Below, one piece after another: positions 12,038-21,287 of a stretch of 64,000 nucleotides of DNA. The position numbers and the translations under genes are program-made. The notes beneath the pieces are model-generated. The model had not been told where the DNA came from. It saw only the letters and a program-made list of their open reading frames with translations, and did no database searches. Position 1 is the first letter of the stretch. Each line of letters starts with the position of its first letter. The stretch is from Sphingomonas parapaucimobilis NBRC 15100 (GTDB taxonomy: Bacteria > Pseudomonadota > Alphaproteobacteria > Sphingomonadales > Sphingomonadaceae), in contig NZ_BBPI01000060.1 of NCBI RefSeq assembly GCF_000787715.1, positions 57,296 to 121,295 of the forward strand. The letters run 5' to 3'.

Positions 12038-13036
12038 ATGCCCAGCGCCGCTCGCCCCCGGCGCCATGAGGCCGCCTCCGCTGCCGAGCGGATCGTCTGG
12101 CCCGAAGCCTTTGGGCGGCGGTTCCTGGTGACGGTCGATGTCGAGGAGGAGTTTGACTGGACCGCGCCGCTCGATCCGCGCCATCGTTCGACCAAGGCGA
12201 TGCGGGCTTTCGGTCCGGCCCATCGCCGCTTTGCCGAGGCAGGTGTCGGCCTGGCCTGCATGGTGGACTATCCGGTCGCGGTGGACCCCGCCGCCGTGGA
12301 CATATTGTCCGAATGCCTGGCCGATGGCCGCTCCGAGATCGGGGCGCAACTCCATGGCTGGGTGACGCCGCCCTATCATGAGGTCGTCGATCCCTTCACC
12401 AGCCATGCGGGCAATCTGCCGCTCGAATGGGAAGCCGCCAAGCTCGACACGCTGACGGACAGGCTCGCCCAGGCCTTTGGCGCGCGGCCGCGCTTCTTCC
12501 GGTCGGGCCGTTATGGCCTGGGTCCCGCCTCGCTGGCGTTACTGGCTTCCCGGGGCTATCGGATCGACAGTTCCATGCGGGCCTGCCATGATTATGAGCC
12601 GAGCGGCGGCATGGATTTCAGCGCGATCGACGCGCATGGCTTTCGCCGCGAGGGGATGGTCGAACTACCCTTGACCAGTGTCTATACCGGCTTGCTCCGG
12701 CGGGGCGGGGCGGGGCTGTATCGCCGGGCAGGACGCTGGCCGCGCGGGCACGGTATCCTCGCCCGGGCCGGGCTGCTGAACCGGATTCCGCTGACGCCCG
12801 AGGGCGTGGGCATCACCGACGCACTGGCGGGGATCGACCGGGCGCTGGACGATGATGTGCGGCTGCTGACCTTCTCCTTCCACTCGCCGACGCTGGAGCC
12901 GGGGCATACGCCCTATGTCCGCGATGCGCGCGACCGGGCGATGTTCGATCGGTGGTGGGATCAGGCCTTTGAGCGGCTGGCCAAACATGGCGTGACCGCG
13001 ACGACCATCGACGAGATTCTTGCCTTCACCGGATGA
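12038..13036 (+). CDS. polysaccharide deacetylase family protein
   Basis: A 332-residue carbohydrate esterase of the polysaccharide deacetylase (NodB-like) superfamily, often called WalW-like in this group. Seen: RFLVTVDVEEEFDW near residue 30, with the paired acidic metal ligands, QLHGWVTPPY with a metal-ligand His, RPRFFRSGRYGLG as the third motif, and LTFSFHSPTLEPG near the end. No signal peptide is visible, so it is either cytoplasmic or exported otherwise. It starts two bases after the histidine kinase stop and so is in the same transcript. Together with the sugar transferase and nucleotide-sugar gene nearby it suggests modification of a surface polysaccharide. Confidence 0.85.
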   Translation: MPSAARPRRHEAASAAERIVWPEAFGRRFLVTVDVEEEFDWTAPLDPRHRSTKAMRAFGPAHRRFAEAGVGLACMVDYPVAVDPAAVDILSECLADGRSEIGAQLHGWVTPPYHEVVDPFTSHAGNLPLEWEAAKLDTLTDRLAQAFGARPRFFRSGRYGLGPASLALLASRGYRIDSSMRACHDYEPSGGMDFSAIDAHGFRREGMVELPLTSVYTGLLRRGGAGLYRRAGRWPRGHGILARAGLLNRIPLTPEGVGITDALAGIDRALDDDVRLLTFSFHSPTLEPGHTPYVRDARDRAMFDRWWDQAFERLAKHGVTATTIDEILAFTG

Positions 13037-13072
13037 CCGGGCTGCCGGGTACGGGCAGCCCGGTCGCCGCTA

Positions 13073-14116
13073 TCAGCGCTTCATCGCCTCGATCAGCTTC
13101 TTGACGTCCTGGCTGCGGCCGCGCGGCAGGATCAGGATATCGTCACCGCTGGCCACGACGATCAGGTCCTGAACATCGACCGCGGCCACCCGGACGCGGT
13201 CGGTGCGGATCAGGCAGTTCTTGGTATCGATCGCCAGCACTTCGCCGCGATGCGCGTTGCCGAAGCCGTCCAGCTCGCTGATCGAATGTAGCGCGTCCCA
13301 GCTGCCGACATCGTTCCAGCCCATGGCGACGGGTACGACAGCGACGCGGTCCGCGCGCTCCATCACGGCATAGTCGATCGAGTCCGACGGGCAGGCGGCG
13401 AAATCGGCCTCGTTCGGGCAGATACGCTTGCCGTCATGGCTGGCGGCACGCATCGCCTTTTCGGCGGCGACCAGCATTTCGGGGGCGTGCTGGCCCAGTT
13501 CCTCGAGGAATCGGTCGGCGCGGAACAGGAAGATGCCGCCGTTCCAGGCATAGTCTCCCCGCGCCAGCATGGCCTCTGCGCGTTCCAGCCGGGGCTTTTC
13601 GACGAAGCGCGCGACCTGATGCACGCCTGGCGCGATCTCGCGGCCCACCTGGATCCAGCCATAGCCGGTCTCGGGCTTGTCGGCCGCGATGCCGAAGGTG
13701 GCGAGCCAGCCCTGCGACACCATCGGCAGCGCGGAGCGGATGGCGGCGTGGAAGGCGTCGAGATCGGCGATGACGTGATCCGACGGCATGACCAGCAGCA
13801 CGTCCTCGGGCTTGGCGGCCAGGGCGGCCAGCGCGATCGCGGGGGCGGTGTTGCGCGCCACCGGCTCAAGGATGAGCGCCTGGGGCGGCGTGCCCGCTTC
13901 GGTCAGCTGCGCCTCGACGATGTCGGCGTGGCGCTGTCCGGCAACGACGATGGGCGCGGCGAAGTCGTTGGAAATGGTCCGTTGCGCGGTAAGCTGCAAC
14001 ATCGTCTCGTCGGAGGTCAGCGGCAGCAGCTGCTTGGGCATTTCCGGTTTCGACATCGGCCACAGACGTGTGCCGGATCCACCGGAAAGGATGACCGGCA
14101 CGATCGGATTATGCAT
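13073..14116 (-). CDS. mannose-1-phosphate guanylyltransferase
   Basis: Forms GDP-mannose from mannose-1-phosphate and GTP for polysaccharide synthesis. The 347-residue protein has the nucleotidyltransferase signature ILSGGSGTRLWPMSKPEMPKQ at the N-terminus, the MPSDHVI metal-binding loop, FVEKP at the sugar site, WNGGIFLFRAD and GWNDVGSWDAL. It is about 130 residues shorter than bifunctional AlgA/ManC proteins: the C-terminal cupin phosphomannose isomerase domain is absent, so only the transferase activity is expected. It is divergent from the sugar transferase gene across a 171-bp AT-rich region that must hold both promoters. Confidence 0.93.
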   Translation of the reverse strand: MHNPIVPVILSGGSGTRLWPMSKPEMPKQLLPLTSDETMLQLTAQRTISNDFAAPIVVAGQRHADIVEAQLTEAGTPPQALILEPVARNTAPAIALAALAAKPEDVLLVMPSDHVIADLDAFHAAIRSALPMVSQGWLATFGIAADKPETGYGWIQVGREIAPGVHQVARFVEKPRLERAEAMLARGDYAWNGGIFLFRADRFLEELGQHAPEMLVAAEKAMRAASHDGKRICPNEADFAACPSDSIDYAVMERADRVAVVPVAMGWNDVGSWDALHSISELDGFGNAHRGEVLAIDTKNCLIRTDRVRVAAVDVQDLIVVASGDDILILPRGRSQDVKKLIEAMKR

Positions 14117-14287
14117 GAATGCCCCTCAGGATTGTCCGCGCCAGACGGGAATGACATGGCGGCGGGATCGGTTGTAACGCCTGCATAACGCATATCTTCA
14201 CGGTTCGTTTGTCATTATTTGCAAAAATATGGAAAATCGCTCCAATGACGGGGCTCAGGGTGTGCGTCGGGGAAGCCGGTCCATTAG

Positions 14288-15676
14288 ATGATCCGTCTGT
14301 TCAAACATTATGTCCCCCATGCGGCGCTGCTGCTTGGCCTGGCCGACTTCCTGCTGCTGATGGTCGCGGCGGAGCTGGGCTGGGTCCTGCGCGCGCATCA
14401 GATCGACTATCCTGTCGGCAGCTTTGCCGAACGGCTGCCGCAGGTGCTCAGCTTCGCGATCCCGCTTCAGATTTCGCTGCTGGCGGTCGGGGCTTATACG
14501 GCGGCGTCCTTCCTGTCGCTCCGGTTCGCGGCAGCGCGATTGATGGTGGCGATCTCGCTGGGCGTGATCTTCCTGTCGCTGATCTTCTTCTTCTTTCCCA
14601 GTGTCAGCTACTGGCGATCCAGCCTGTTCTTTTCCATGGTTTTCGCATCGGTGCTTCTGGTCGTGGTGCGTGGGCTGCTCGGGCGATATCTGGGGGGGGA
14701 TCGGTTCAAGCGGCGGGTGGTCCTGATCGGTGCGGGCGCGCGGGCGGCGCAAATCGCCGCGCTGGCGGAACGGCCGGGCTCCAATTTCGTGATCGCAGGC
14801 GCGATCGCGATGCGCCCGGAGGAGAATGCGGTCCCGCGCGCCGTGCCGCGTTCCGCCATCCCGAGCCTGTCGGCCTTCGTGCTCGAGCGTGAAGCGGGCG
14901 AGGTGGTGCTGGCGCTTCAGGAACGACGCGGCTCGCTGCCCTATCAGGACTTGCTGCGCGTTCGTACGACGGGCGTCCATGTATCGGAGATATCGACCTT
15001 TCTGGAGCAGCAGACGGGGCGTATCGATCTCGCCTCGGTCAGCCACAGCTGGTTGATCTTTTCCGATGGCTTCGCGTCGGGCCGCATGTGGTCGGCGATG
15101 GCCAAGCGCGCCTTCGACATTTCGGTCAGCCTGATCCTGCTGGTCTTCGCGGTGCCGGTAATCCTGGTCACGGCCATCCTGATCCGGCTGGAATCGCGCG
15201 GACCAGCTTTCTATCGGCAACGGCGCGTTGGCCTGTTCAACCAGCCCTTCGATATCCCGAAACTGCGTTCGATGCGGCAGGATGCCGAACTGGCCGGGCA
15301 GGCGGTCTGGGCGGAGAAGGACGATCCGCGCATCACCCGTGTCGGGCGTTTCATCCGCAAGGTGCGGATCGACGAACTGCCCCAGATCTGGTCGGTGCTG
15401 ATGGGCGAGATGAGCTTCGTCGGCCCGCGCCCGGAGCGTCCGCAATTCGTCGAGCAACTGGAGCAGCAAATTCCCTTCTATGCCGAGCGTCATATGGTGA
15501 AGCCGGGAATCACCGGCTGGGCACAGCTCAACTATCCTTACGGCGCCTCGATCGACGATGCGCGGCACAAGCTGGAATATGACCTGTATTACGCCAAGAA
15601 CTACTCCCCCTTCCTCGACGCCCTGATCCTGCTTCAGACGTTGCGGGTGATCCTCTGGCCCTCGGGCGCGCGCTGA
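14288..15676 (+). CDS. undecaprenyl-phosphate sugar transferase, TIGR03013-like
   Basis: An integral membrane polyprenyl-phosphate hexose-1-phosphate transferase that starts exopolysaccharide repeat units. The 462-residue protein has four N-terminal membrane helices (to about residue 120), a Rossmann-like domain opening RRVVLIGAGARAAQIAAL, and the C-terminal catalytic WbaP/PssY-type domain with KRAFDISVSLILLV, RQRRVGLFNQPFDIPKLRSM, RKVRIDELPQIW and SFVGPRPERP. The middle stretch LPYQDLLRVRTTGVHVSEIS and HSWLIFSDGF match my recall of the subfamily tied to XrtA/PEP-CTERM exopolysaccharide systems. The TPR gene begins 2 bp after its stop. No exosortase gene is in the window. Confidence 0.9.
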   Translation: MIRLFKHYVPHAALLLGLADFLLLMVAAELGWVLRAHQIDYPVGSFAERLPQVLSFAIPLQISLLAVGAYTAASFLSLRFAAARLMVAISLGVIFLSLIFFFFPSVSYWRSSLFFSMVFASVLLVVVRGLLGRYLGGDRFKRRVVLIGAGARAAQIAALAERPGSNFVIAGAIAMRPEENAVPRAVPRSAIPSLSAFVLEREAGEVVLALQERRGSLPYQDLLRVRTTGVHVSEISTFLEQQTGRIDLASVSHSWLIFSDGFASGRMWSAMAKRAFDISVSLILLVFAVPVILVTAILIRLESRGPAFYRQRRVGLFNQPFDIPKLRSMRQDAELAGQAVWAEKDDPRITRVGRFIRKVRIDELPQIWSVLMGEMSFVGPRPERPQFVEQLEQQIPFYAERHMVKPGITGWAQLNYPYGASIDDARHKLEYDLYYAKNYSPFLDALILLQTLRVILWPSGAR

Positions 15677-15678
15677 TC

Positions 15679-17694
15679 GTGAGCGAGGACAGGAGGGCGA
15701 TATCAAGGGGACGCGACCGGCGGCGATCGCATCCCTATCCGATGATGCGGCGCAAGCGGCGCATCTGGCGGCGGCGCTCGGTCCAGCGGCGTCTCCGCAT
15801 CCTGGCCGTGCTGGGCGTCATCGGGATGGCCGTGGCGGGGCTGCTGGCCCTTGTCTACACCAGCAAGCCGCCGGTCGATCCGGCCCAGGCGCTGCGGCGC
15901 GCCACGGCGGCGCTGGAAGCGGGCAATTACCATGCGGCGCATGACCAGGCCCGGCAGGCAGCCGAGGCGGCTCCCCGCTCGCAGGCGGCGCAGATGATGC
16001 TGGCACGGACCAGTTTGTTGCTGGGCGAGGGCGTGACGGCGGACGCCGCTCTCGACCGGGCGCTGAAGGACGGCGTGCCGCTGGACCAGACGTTGGCGGC
16101 GCGGGCCGAGGCGCGGTTTCTTGAGGGCGATCTGGCAGGCGCGCAGAATGCGGTCGATCATATGCCTGTCGAGCGCGACGCGGCGATGGCGCGGATCGCG
16201 GCGCAGGTGGCGGCGCAAGAGGATGGCGGCGTTCCCCTGCGACAGGCGCTGCAAGGCCTTGTCGCCCTCTATCCCGATGACGCACGCATCTGGACCGATC
16301 TGGGGCGCAGCCGCTTTGGCGCGGGCGATATGGACGGAGCGTCCCGGGCGGCGGCGCGAGCGGCGGCACTGGCTCCGGCCGATCCCGATGCACTGACCCT
16401 GCAGGGTGAGGTGCTGCGCGCCCGCTATGGGCTGGCGGCGGGGCTGCCCTGGTTCCGGGCGGCGTTGGGACGCGATGCCTATCACTTGCGGGCCCTGATC
16501 CAATATGCGGCGACGCTCGGCGATCTGGGGCGGGCGAGCGACGCGCTGGCTGCGACCCGATCGGCGCTGGTGTCGCAGCCCGGCAATCCCGACGCCTTCT
16601 ATCTCCAGGCGGTCATCGCCGCGCGGGCGGGGCGTTATGCGCTGGCGCAACAATTGCTCCAGCTCACCGGCGGCGCGCTGCGGATGCGGCCCGGCACGGC
16701 GATGCTGGAGGGCGCCATCGCCTATGCGCAGGGACGGCCGCAGCGGGCCGCGCGTGCGTGGGCGCGGCTGGTGACGATGCAGCCCATGAACGTGGTCGCC
16801 CGCGAACTGCTGGCGGCGGCGCAACTGGGCGTGGGGGACCGGCCCGCCGCACTGGCGACGCTGCGCCCGATCCTGACGCGGGCCGATGCGGATGGATATG
16901 CGCTGCGGCTGGGCATGATGGCCGACCCCGAGAATGCCTTGGTGCTGAGCGACCGAGCCGCCTCCGGGCAGCGGGGCGACGCCGCGATCTTCCGGCCCGA
17001 TCGCGCGGTCGGCGAACTCAGGATGGCGGCGGCCGAGTCCCCGACCGATCCGACCTATGCACTGGGCCTGATCCGGGGGCTGGCGAGCCAAGGCGACCGC
17101 GCGGGGGCGATCCGGGTCGCCCAGTCGCTGGTCCGCGCGAGCCCCGGTGCTCCGGCCGCGCAGCTGGCTTATGGCGATGCCCTGGCCACCGCCGGGCAAC
17201 ATGCCGCCGCGCTGGGCCCTTATGCCAGGGCGGCGGACCTGACCTTTGACGAGCCGACCATGTTGCGGCTGGTCGACGGCTATCAGCGAACCGGGCGCGC
17301 CCGTGACGCGGCGGTGAGCCTGGGCCTGTATCTCTCGCAAAATCCGCAGAGCATCCCCGCCCGCCGCCTGCTCGCCCAGTGGCAGATGACCGCCGGGCGC
17401 TGGGACGATGCGATCGAGACGCTGGAGGGGCTGCGTACCCAGCTCGGTCTGCGCGACGTGGCGCTGCTCCACGATCTGGCCATCGCCTATGCCGAGGCGG
17501 GGGATGGGGTGGTCGCGCGGCGCTATGCAGCGGCGGCCTATCGACTGGCGCCGATGAATGCGGGCGTGGCCGATGCCTATGGCCGAGCGCTGGCCGTGGC
17601 GGGTGAGCGCGAGGGCGCGCGGCAGCTGTTCGAGAAGGCGCTGGCCCTGGCACCGGGGAACCCCACGATCCTGGCACATCGCGCCCAACTCTGA
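15679..17694 (+). CDS. membrane-anchored TPR protein of the exopolysaccharide operon
   Basis: A 671-residue protein with a very basic N-terminus (about 40 residues with many Arg), one transmembrane helix at about residues 42-60 (LAVLGVIGMAVAGLLALVY), and a long periplasmic array of TPR units from residue 70 to the end. Examples are ALRRATAALEAGNYHAAHDQ and DAYGRALAVAGEREGARQLF. Start is GTG, two bases after the sugar transferase stop, so the two are coupled. The arrangement resembles the PrsT-like TPR proteins of exopolysaccharide and PEP-CTERM loci, but the sequence alone does not prove that. It probably scaffolds the polymerisation or export machinery. Confidence 0.8.
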   Translation: MSEDRRAISRGRDRRRSHPYPMMRRKRRIWRRRSVQRRLRILAVLGVIGMAVAGLLALVYTSKPPVDPAQALRRATAALEAGNYHAAHDQARQAAEAAPRSQAAQMMLARTSLLLGEGVTADAALDRALKDGVPLDQTLAARAEARFLEGDLAGAQNAVDHMPVERDAAMARIAAQVAAQEDGGVPLRQALQGLVALYPDDARIWTDLGRSRFGAGDMDGASRAAARAAALAPADPDALTLQGEVLRARYGLAAGLPWFRAALGRDAYHLRALIQYAATLGDLGRASDALAATRSALVSQPGNPDAFYLQAVIAARAGRYALAQQLLQLTGGALRMRPGTAMLEGAIAYAQGRPQRAARAWARLVTMQPMNVVARELLAAAQLGVGDRPAALATLRPILTRADADGYALRLGMMADPENALVLSDRAASGQRGDAAIFRPDRAVGELRMAAAESPTDPTYALGLIRGLASQGDRAGAIRVAQSLVRASPGAPAAQLAYGDALATAGQHAAALGPYARAADLTFDEPTMLRLVDGYQRTGRARDAAVSLGLYLSQNPQSIPARRLLAQWQMTAGRWDDAIETLEGLRTQLGLRDVALLHDLAIAYAEAGDGVVARRYAAAAYRLAPMNAGVADAYGRALAVAGEREGARQLFEKALALAPGNPTILAHRAQL

Positions 17695-17740
17695 CGTGGC
17701 GCGCTTGGCAGGAGGGGAGTGGTGCCGTACCAGCGGCGCC

Positions 17741-18559
17741 ATGACCGACCTCGCCACCCCCGTCCTGGAACGTATCGCCGCCGCCCTCGAACGGCTGGCG
17801 CCGCCGCTGGCGCCGTCCGCCGATCCGCTGGCGCATCCGGCCTATATCTGGCGGAGCGGGGCGCTGCACGCCGCGCGCGGTTTCGCACCGGTGCCGCTCG
17901 ACCTGTTGCACGGGCTTCACCAGCAGCGTGAGGCTCTGCTCGCGAATTTGACGCGTCTGGCGGACGGACATGCCGCGCAGGACGTGTTGCTTTGGGGCGC
18001 GCGAGGCACCGGCAAGTCGGCGCTGGTCAAGGCGGGCGTCGCCGCCGTTCAGGCGGATCGTCCGGGGCGGCTGGCCCTGGTGTCGGTGCACACGCTCGAC
18101 AGCCTGCCCGAACTGTTCGCGATGCTGGAGAGCGTCGACCGGGCCTTTGCCGTCTTCATCGACGATCTGGGCTTTGAGGAAGCGGGCGAGGCGCGCAAGC
18201 TGCGTTCGCTGCTCGATGGCGGGGCGGAGGCGCGGCCGGCGCATGTCCGTCTGCTCGTCACCGCCAACCGCCGCCATCTGCTGCCCCGTGATCTCAGCGA
18301 GCAGGACAGCGCGATCAACCCGCGCGATGTGGTGGACGACCAGCTGGCTCTCGCCGACCGTTTCGGATTGAGCCTGGGTTTCCACACGCTCGATCAGGAC
18401 GGATATCTGGCGATCGTGCGCGCCTATGCGACACGCCATGACCTGCCGTTCGACGGTCATGAGGCGGTCAACTGGGCAACCCGCCGCGGTAGCCGTTCGG
18501 GACGCGTGGCATGGCAATATATCGTCGATCTGGCGGGACGACTGGGGCGAAATCTGTAA
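17741..18559 (+). CDS. AAA+ ATP-binding protein, DUF815 family
   Basis: A 272-residue cytoplasmic P-loop ATPase. Walker A is LLWGARGTGKSALVKA near residue 90, Walker B is FAVFIDDLGFEE near residue 140, and sensor 1 is VRLLVTANRRHLLPRDL. The layout (helical N-terminal segment, QREALLANLTRLADG, then the AAA core and a winged helical tail with GRVAWQYIVDLAGR) is that of the DUF815 family, whose role is unknown. The ATG at 17741 is 46 bp after the TPR gene, so it may share that transcript. An earlier in-frame extension is the mirror of the TPR gene end and is not used. Confidence 0.88.
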   Translation: MTDLATPVLERIAAALERLAPPLAPSADPLAHPAYIWRSGALHAARGFAPVPLDLLHGLHQQREALLANLTRLADGHAAQDVLLWGARGTGKSALVKAGVAAVQADRPGRLALVSVHTLDSLPELFAMLESVDRAFAVFIDDLGFEEAGEARKLRSLLDGGAEARPAHVRLLVTANRRHLLPRDLSEQDSAINPRDVVDDQLALADRFGLSLGFHTLDQDGYLAIVRAYATRHDLPFDGHEAVNWATRRGSRSGRVAWQYIVDLAGRLGRNL

Positions 18560-18677
18560 TAAATCGGGCGACGGATAAAAAACCTCTTGCACCCATCGGA
18601 GCCGCTGGCTATTGGCGCGCCTCCAGCACGGATCGGCCTTCCCGAAAGGCTCTGAAAACCGATCCGTACTCTCTAGT

Positions 18678-18754
18678 CGGGGAGTAGCTCAGCCTGGTAG
18701 AGCACTGCCTTCGGGAGGCAGGGGCCGGAGGTTCGAATCCTCTCTCCCCGACCA
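18678..18754 (+). tRNA. tRNA-Pro (anticodon CGG), CCA encoded
   Basis: A 77-nt cloverleaf: acceptor arm CGGGGAG pairs with CTCCCCG, D-arm GCTC...GAGC, anticodon stem CTGCC/GGCAG around loop TTCGGGA giving anticodon CGG (codon CCG), and T-arm with GGTTCGAATCC. The CCA end is encoded at 18752-18754. It follows the DUF815 gene by about 120 bp. The 3' side opens into a decayed tract, as is common for tRNA genes used as integration sites. Confidence 0.97.
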
Positions 18755-19974
18755 TTTCCATAAAATCCTTGTGAAAACGTCCTAACATCCCTCAGGGGAG
18801 CATCTGTACTTCAGGATGATCCTCTCGCTGTACACGGACGTGCATGCGATGGATCATCACGATCTTGCCCGACGCGGGCACCTATTCCGGTATCGTCGAA
18901 AAATCGCCCTTTATGGCACGACGAATCCGATCGCCCCGCCATGGAGCACGGTACGTCTTTTCCATGCGTGCAATATCTCTGGGCGCCTCGGCGCCGCTTT
19001 GGAGGCGTTGCGATGGGAGCACCGAGCCTGTGGCAGCCTCTATGCGACGCTCTGGCAGCACCGCGCGAACCATAGTCCAGATATCTGCTGGGTGCAGGGC
19101 GATCAGCGGCATTTGGCCCGTGGCGGATCGTCAGGAAAAAAACGTCGGGACGTGCCCCCGTTTGTTCATCCATCCGGAAATGGAAGCCGCGCTGTAGAAG
19201 GGGCGGACGGAATGAAGCCGAAGCAGGTTCCGGAAGAGCAGATCATCGGCATTCCGAAGGAAGCCGGGGTACGGCAGGCGATCTATGGAAAAACGAAACT
19301 GCACGTTCGACGGTGTCGATATATTCGCGATTATTGCGAATGCCATGCTGGCTTGGTGATACCTGTATCCGTGTTGACGCCAGTCCATCATTTTTGAAAC
19401 CGGCCTATGCGGATACCGCCTTGACCACCCGGCTCGCGACGGCGGTCAGTGCGCACCACGGCTGACCGCCACGGCCATCGGAGATCGCCTTTGAGTGAGC
19501 GAGGCCGAGATGAGGAACAGGAGCCGGGTCATCGGGCCTTGCTGACGCTGGCGCCGGTGGCCAGTTCCTCGGCATCCTGCGCGATCGTCAAAACATGGTG
19601 TATGGCGGCCTCCTCAAGGACGGCCCTGCACTGTCAGCCGTGTTTCGCATGTGCCGTTTCCAGTGGAACGAGGTCTATCGCGCCGTCCCGCGCCTGGTGA
19701 CGGAGTCGTCGCATATGCGCGCCGTCCGTCGCCGGAACGATACTGCGATGGGCGAGAGCCACGCGGGGTCACGGTCTTGCTCAAGATATCATGGCCCATG
19801 GACCAGCATTTTAATTAATATTACGCAATAATATACGTTACCGCCGTAGCAAAAATCAACAATTGACGGGAGTGGAAGCTAAAGCGTAAATTGATTTCAG
19901 GCGATTTTCGAAAAAATCGTAGAATCATAAAGTTTGAATAGTTCGAGCGGCTGAAAAGCGATTGGAGGCGGCCT
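18755..19974. other. decayed gene-free tract behind tRNA-Pro
   Basis: About 1.2 kb with no convincing intact gene. Short reading frames on both strands lack family motifs and ribosome sites. The tract holds an IS3-type orfA remnant (19212-19307), a perfect 9-bp hairpin (GGCGGTCAG at 19441-19449 with CTGACCGCC at 19462-19470), and an AT-rich stretch at 19800-19960 that probably carries the promoter of the GAF gene. Base composition is visibly lower in GC than the neighbouring genes. It looks like the remains of an integrated element. Confidence 0.5.
19212..19307 (+). pseudogene. IS3-family transposase OrfA remnant
   Basis: The conceptual translation MKPKQVPEEQIIGIPKEAG matches the N-terminus typical of IS3-family OrfA proteins (MKRxxFTEEQIIGILKEAEAG in the family). 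After EAG about ten residues appear to be missing, then RQAIYGKTKLHV resembles the EATFYxWKxKFGGM segment. Nothing downstream continues as OrfA or OrfB. It is therefore a short, dead fragment, about 30 of the normal 90 or so codons. Confidence 0.65.
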
Positions 19975-20598
19975 GTGCATCGCTTTCTTTTGAGAGAAAA
20001 CATAGCGTTATTTCGTGCGCGTCTTGCCGAAAGCCGCGACCCGTCGGGACGGGCCAATCTGATGCGCCGCATCATCGAAGCCGAGGCGGATTTTGCAGAA
20101 ATCGAGGAGCAGTCGGCGGCGGCATCCTATCGCGATCAGTCTGCTTTGATCGTCGCCGCGCACAATGGCCTGCACGATGCGTTGGTGCGGCATGGTGCGC
20201 AATTCGGGACGATCCGTCTGTTCGATCTTCAAAGCGACAGTCTCGATCTGCTGGCACAGGTCAATCTGCCACTGCTTTACCTCGTCCACTTCGCAATCAT
20301 CACGAAAAACAACGGGTCCGCCGATGGGCGTTGTATCCAACGGCAAGCCCCCGTGACGATCGATGATGTCGAACAGGATGGAAATTACGGCGCCCACCTG
20401 CTCGTCGCGCGCTTCACGGGATATCGATCGGTCGAGTCCGTGCCGATCAACGGGGGGGATGGCCATCTCGTGGGCACCATGTCGCTTCTGTACCGTTCCC
20501 TGCGCGGCTTCGCCCAGGTCGATGCGCCGCCACTCGCCGAACAGGCCCAGTCACTCGGCCCCATGATCGAGACCCTGCTGCCGGATCGGGGCCGGTGA
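19975..20598 (+). CDS. GAF domain-containing protein
   Basis: A 207-residue cytoplasmic protein. Residues 1-50 form a helix (LLRENIALFRARLAESRDPS, then RIIEAEADFAEIEEQ). Residues about 55-200 fit a GAF fold: FGTIRLFDLQSDSLDLLAQ, ADGRCIQRQAPVTIDDVEQD, then YRSVESVPINGGDGHLVGTMSLLYRS, the usual closing strands. There is no output domain, so it would act as a small-molecule or redox sensor through a partner. The GTG start at 19975 is set by a GGAGG motif at 19964-19968. It is flanked by decayed sequence on both sides, but its own frame is intact. Confidence 0.8.
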   Translation: MHRFLLRENIALFRARLAESRDPSGRANLMRRIIEAEADFAEIEEQSAAASYRDQSALIVAAHNGLHDALVRHGAQFGTIRLFDLQSDSLDLLAQVNLPLLYLVHFAIITKNNGSADGRCIQRQAPVTIDDVEQDGNYGAHLLVARFTGYRSVESVPINGGDGHLVGTMSLLYRSLRGFAQVDAPPLAEQAQSLGPMIETLLPDRGR

Positions 20599-20604
20599 CG
20601 GAGA

Positions 20605-20865
20605 CCGTGTCAGGGCGGACATGATCCTACCGTCCTTCACGCCGATCTCCACGTCGGACGTCGCCGCGATCCCCGGATCGTGGGTGAAGCACATAATGGC
20701 GCGGCCCTGTTGATCGGCGAGCATGGTGAACGTCTCCACGACCCTCGCGGTATTGCGCTGTCCGGATTGCCCGTCGGTTCGTAGCCCGCCAGCCCCCGCC
20801 TCCGCGAGCAGGGCTTCTGCCCGGTCGCGGCTCTGGACGCGATCGACCACGCCGGGTTGTCGCCA
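20605..20865 (-). pseudogene. ABC transporter ATPase fragment (LolD/MacB type)
   Basis: On the minus strand the C-terminal part of an ABC ATPase is readable but broken. One frame gives GYEPTGNPDSA, a damaged Walker B region (family DEPTGNLDSAT). The neighbouring frame continues ARVVETFTMLADQQGRAIMC and FTHDPGIAATSDVEIGVKDGRI, the H-loop and final strands. A frameshift thus separates Walker B from the H-loop, and Walker A and the signature motif are absent. The match is to the lipoprotein-export/macrolide-efflux ATPase group. Confidence 0.6.
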
Positions 20866-21275
20866 CGACTCGCGCCGTCACCACGCGGCCGGGCCATGCT
20901 TTGGAGGGCAGCCATGCGCGCTGGCCCACATGGACAGGTGGGGAATGTCGAGTTCGTCCACCGTGGCGGGGATACCGTTCCGGTCAGTATGTCCGATCTG
21001 CGCCAGGACATGGGTGGAGACCGCCCTCACGCCAGGCTGGATGGCGTGCCTGATGACGATGCCGTCGATGCGTCGCTAGGCCAGGGTGGCGATCGCGATC
21101 AGCCAGATGATCCTGCCTGTCGTCCCATCGCATGGACCAGCCTGCGTGCCCCAGCCGCGATATGCCAGCCAGCCGCGATGCAAACATCGGACCTGCGGGA
21201 TGCGGTGGAGCATCCGGGACAATACGGACGGCGGATTGATGTCGGGCTCGCTATCACGCTGCTTGTCGAATGAAC
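20866..21275. other. decayed sequence, no intact gene
   Basis: The minus strand keeps one frame with only occasional stops (for example IIWLIAIATLA, a stop, then HAIQPGVRAVSTHVLAQIGHT), which hints at an eroded gene, perhaps the transporter partner of the ABC ATPase fragment next to it. I cannot assign a family. No promoter or terminator stands out. Confidence 0.35.
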
Positions 21276-21287
21276 GGAGAGGTGGTC

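Noticed and set aside
15703..17757. Minus-strand open frame of about 680 codons opposite the TPR gene
   Set aside because: Same mirror effect; composition (Arg, Gln, His-rich) is not that of a real protein and no ribosome site is present.
18816..19397. Plus-strand frame of 193 codons behind tRNA-Pro as an intact gene
   Set aside because: Only its central part resembles anything (IS3 orfA start); the rest has no protein-like character, so it is treated as a remnant.
19529..19800. Minus-strand coding-like tract ending ELATGASVSKAR
   Set aside because: It contains an internal stop and matches no family; too weak to call even a pseudogene.
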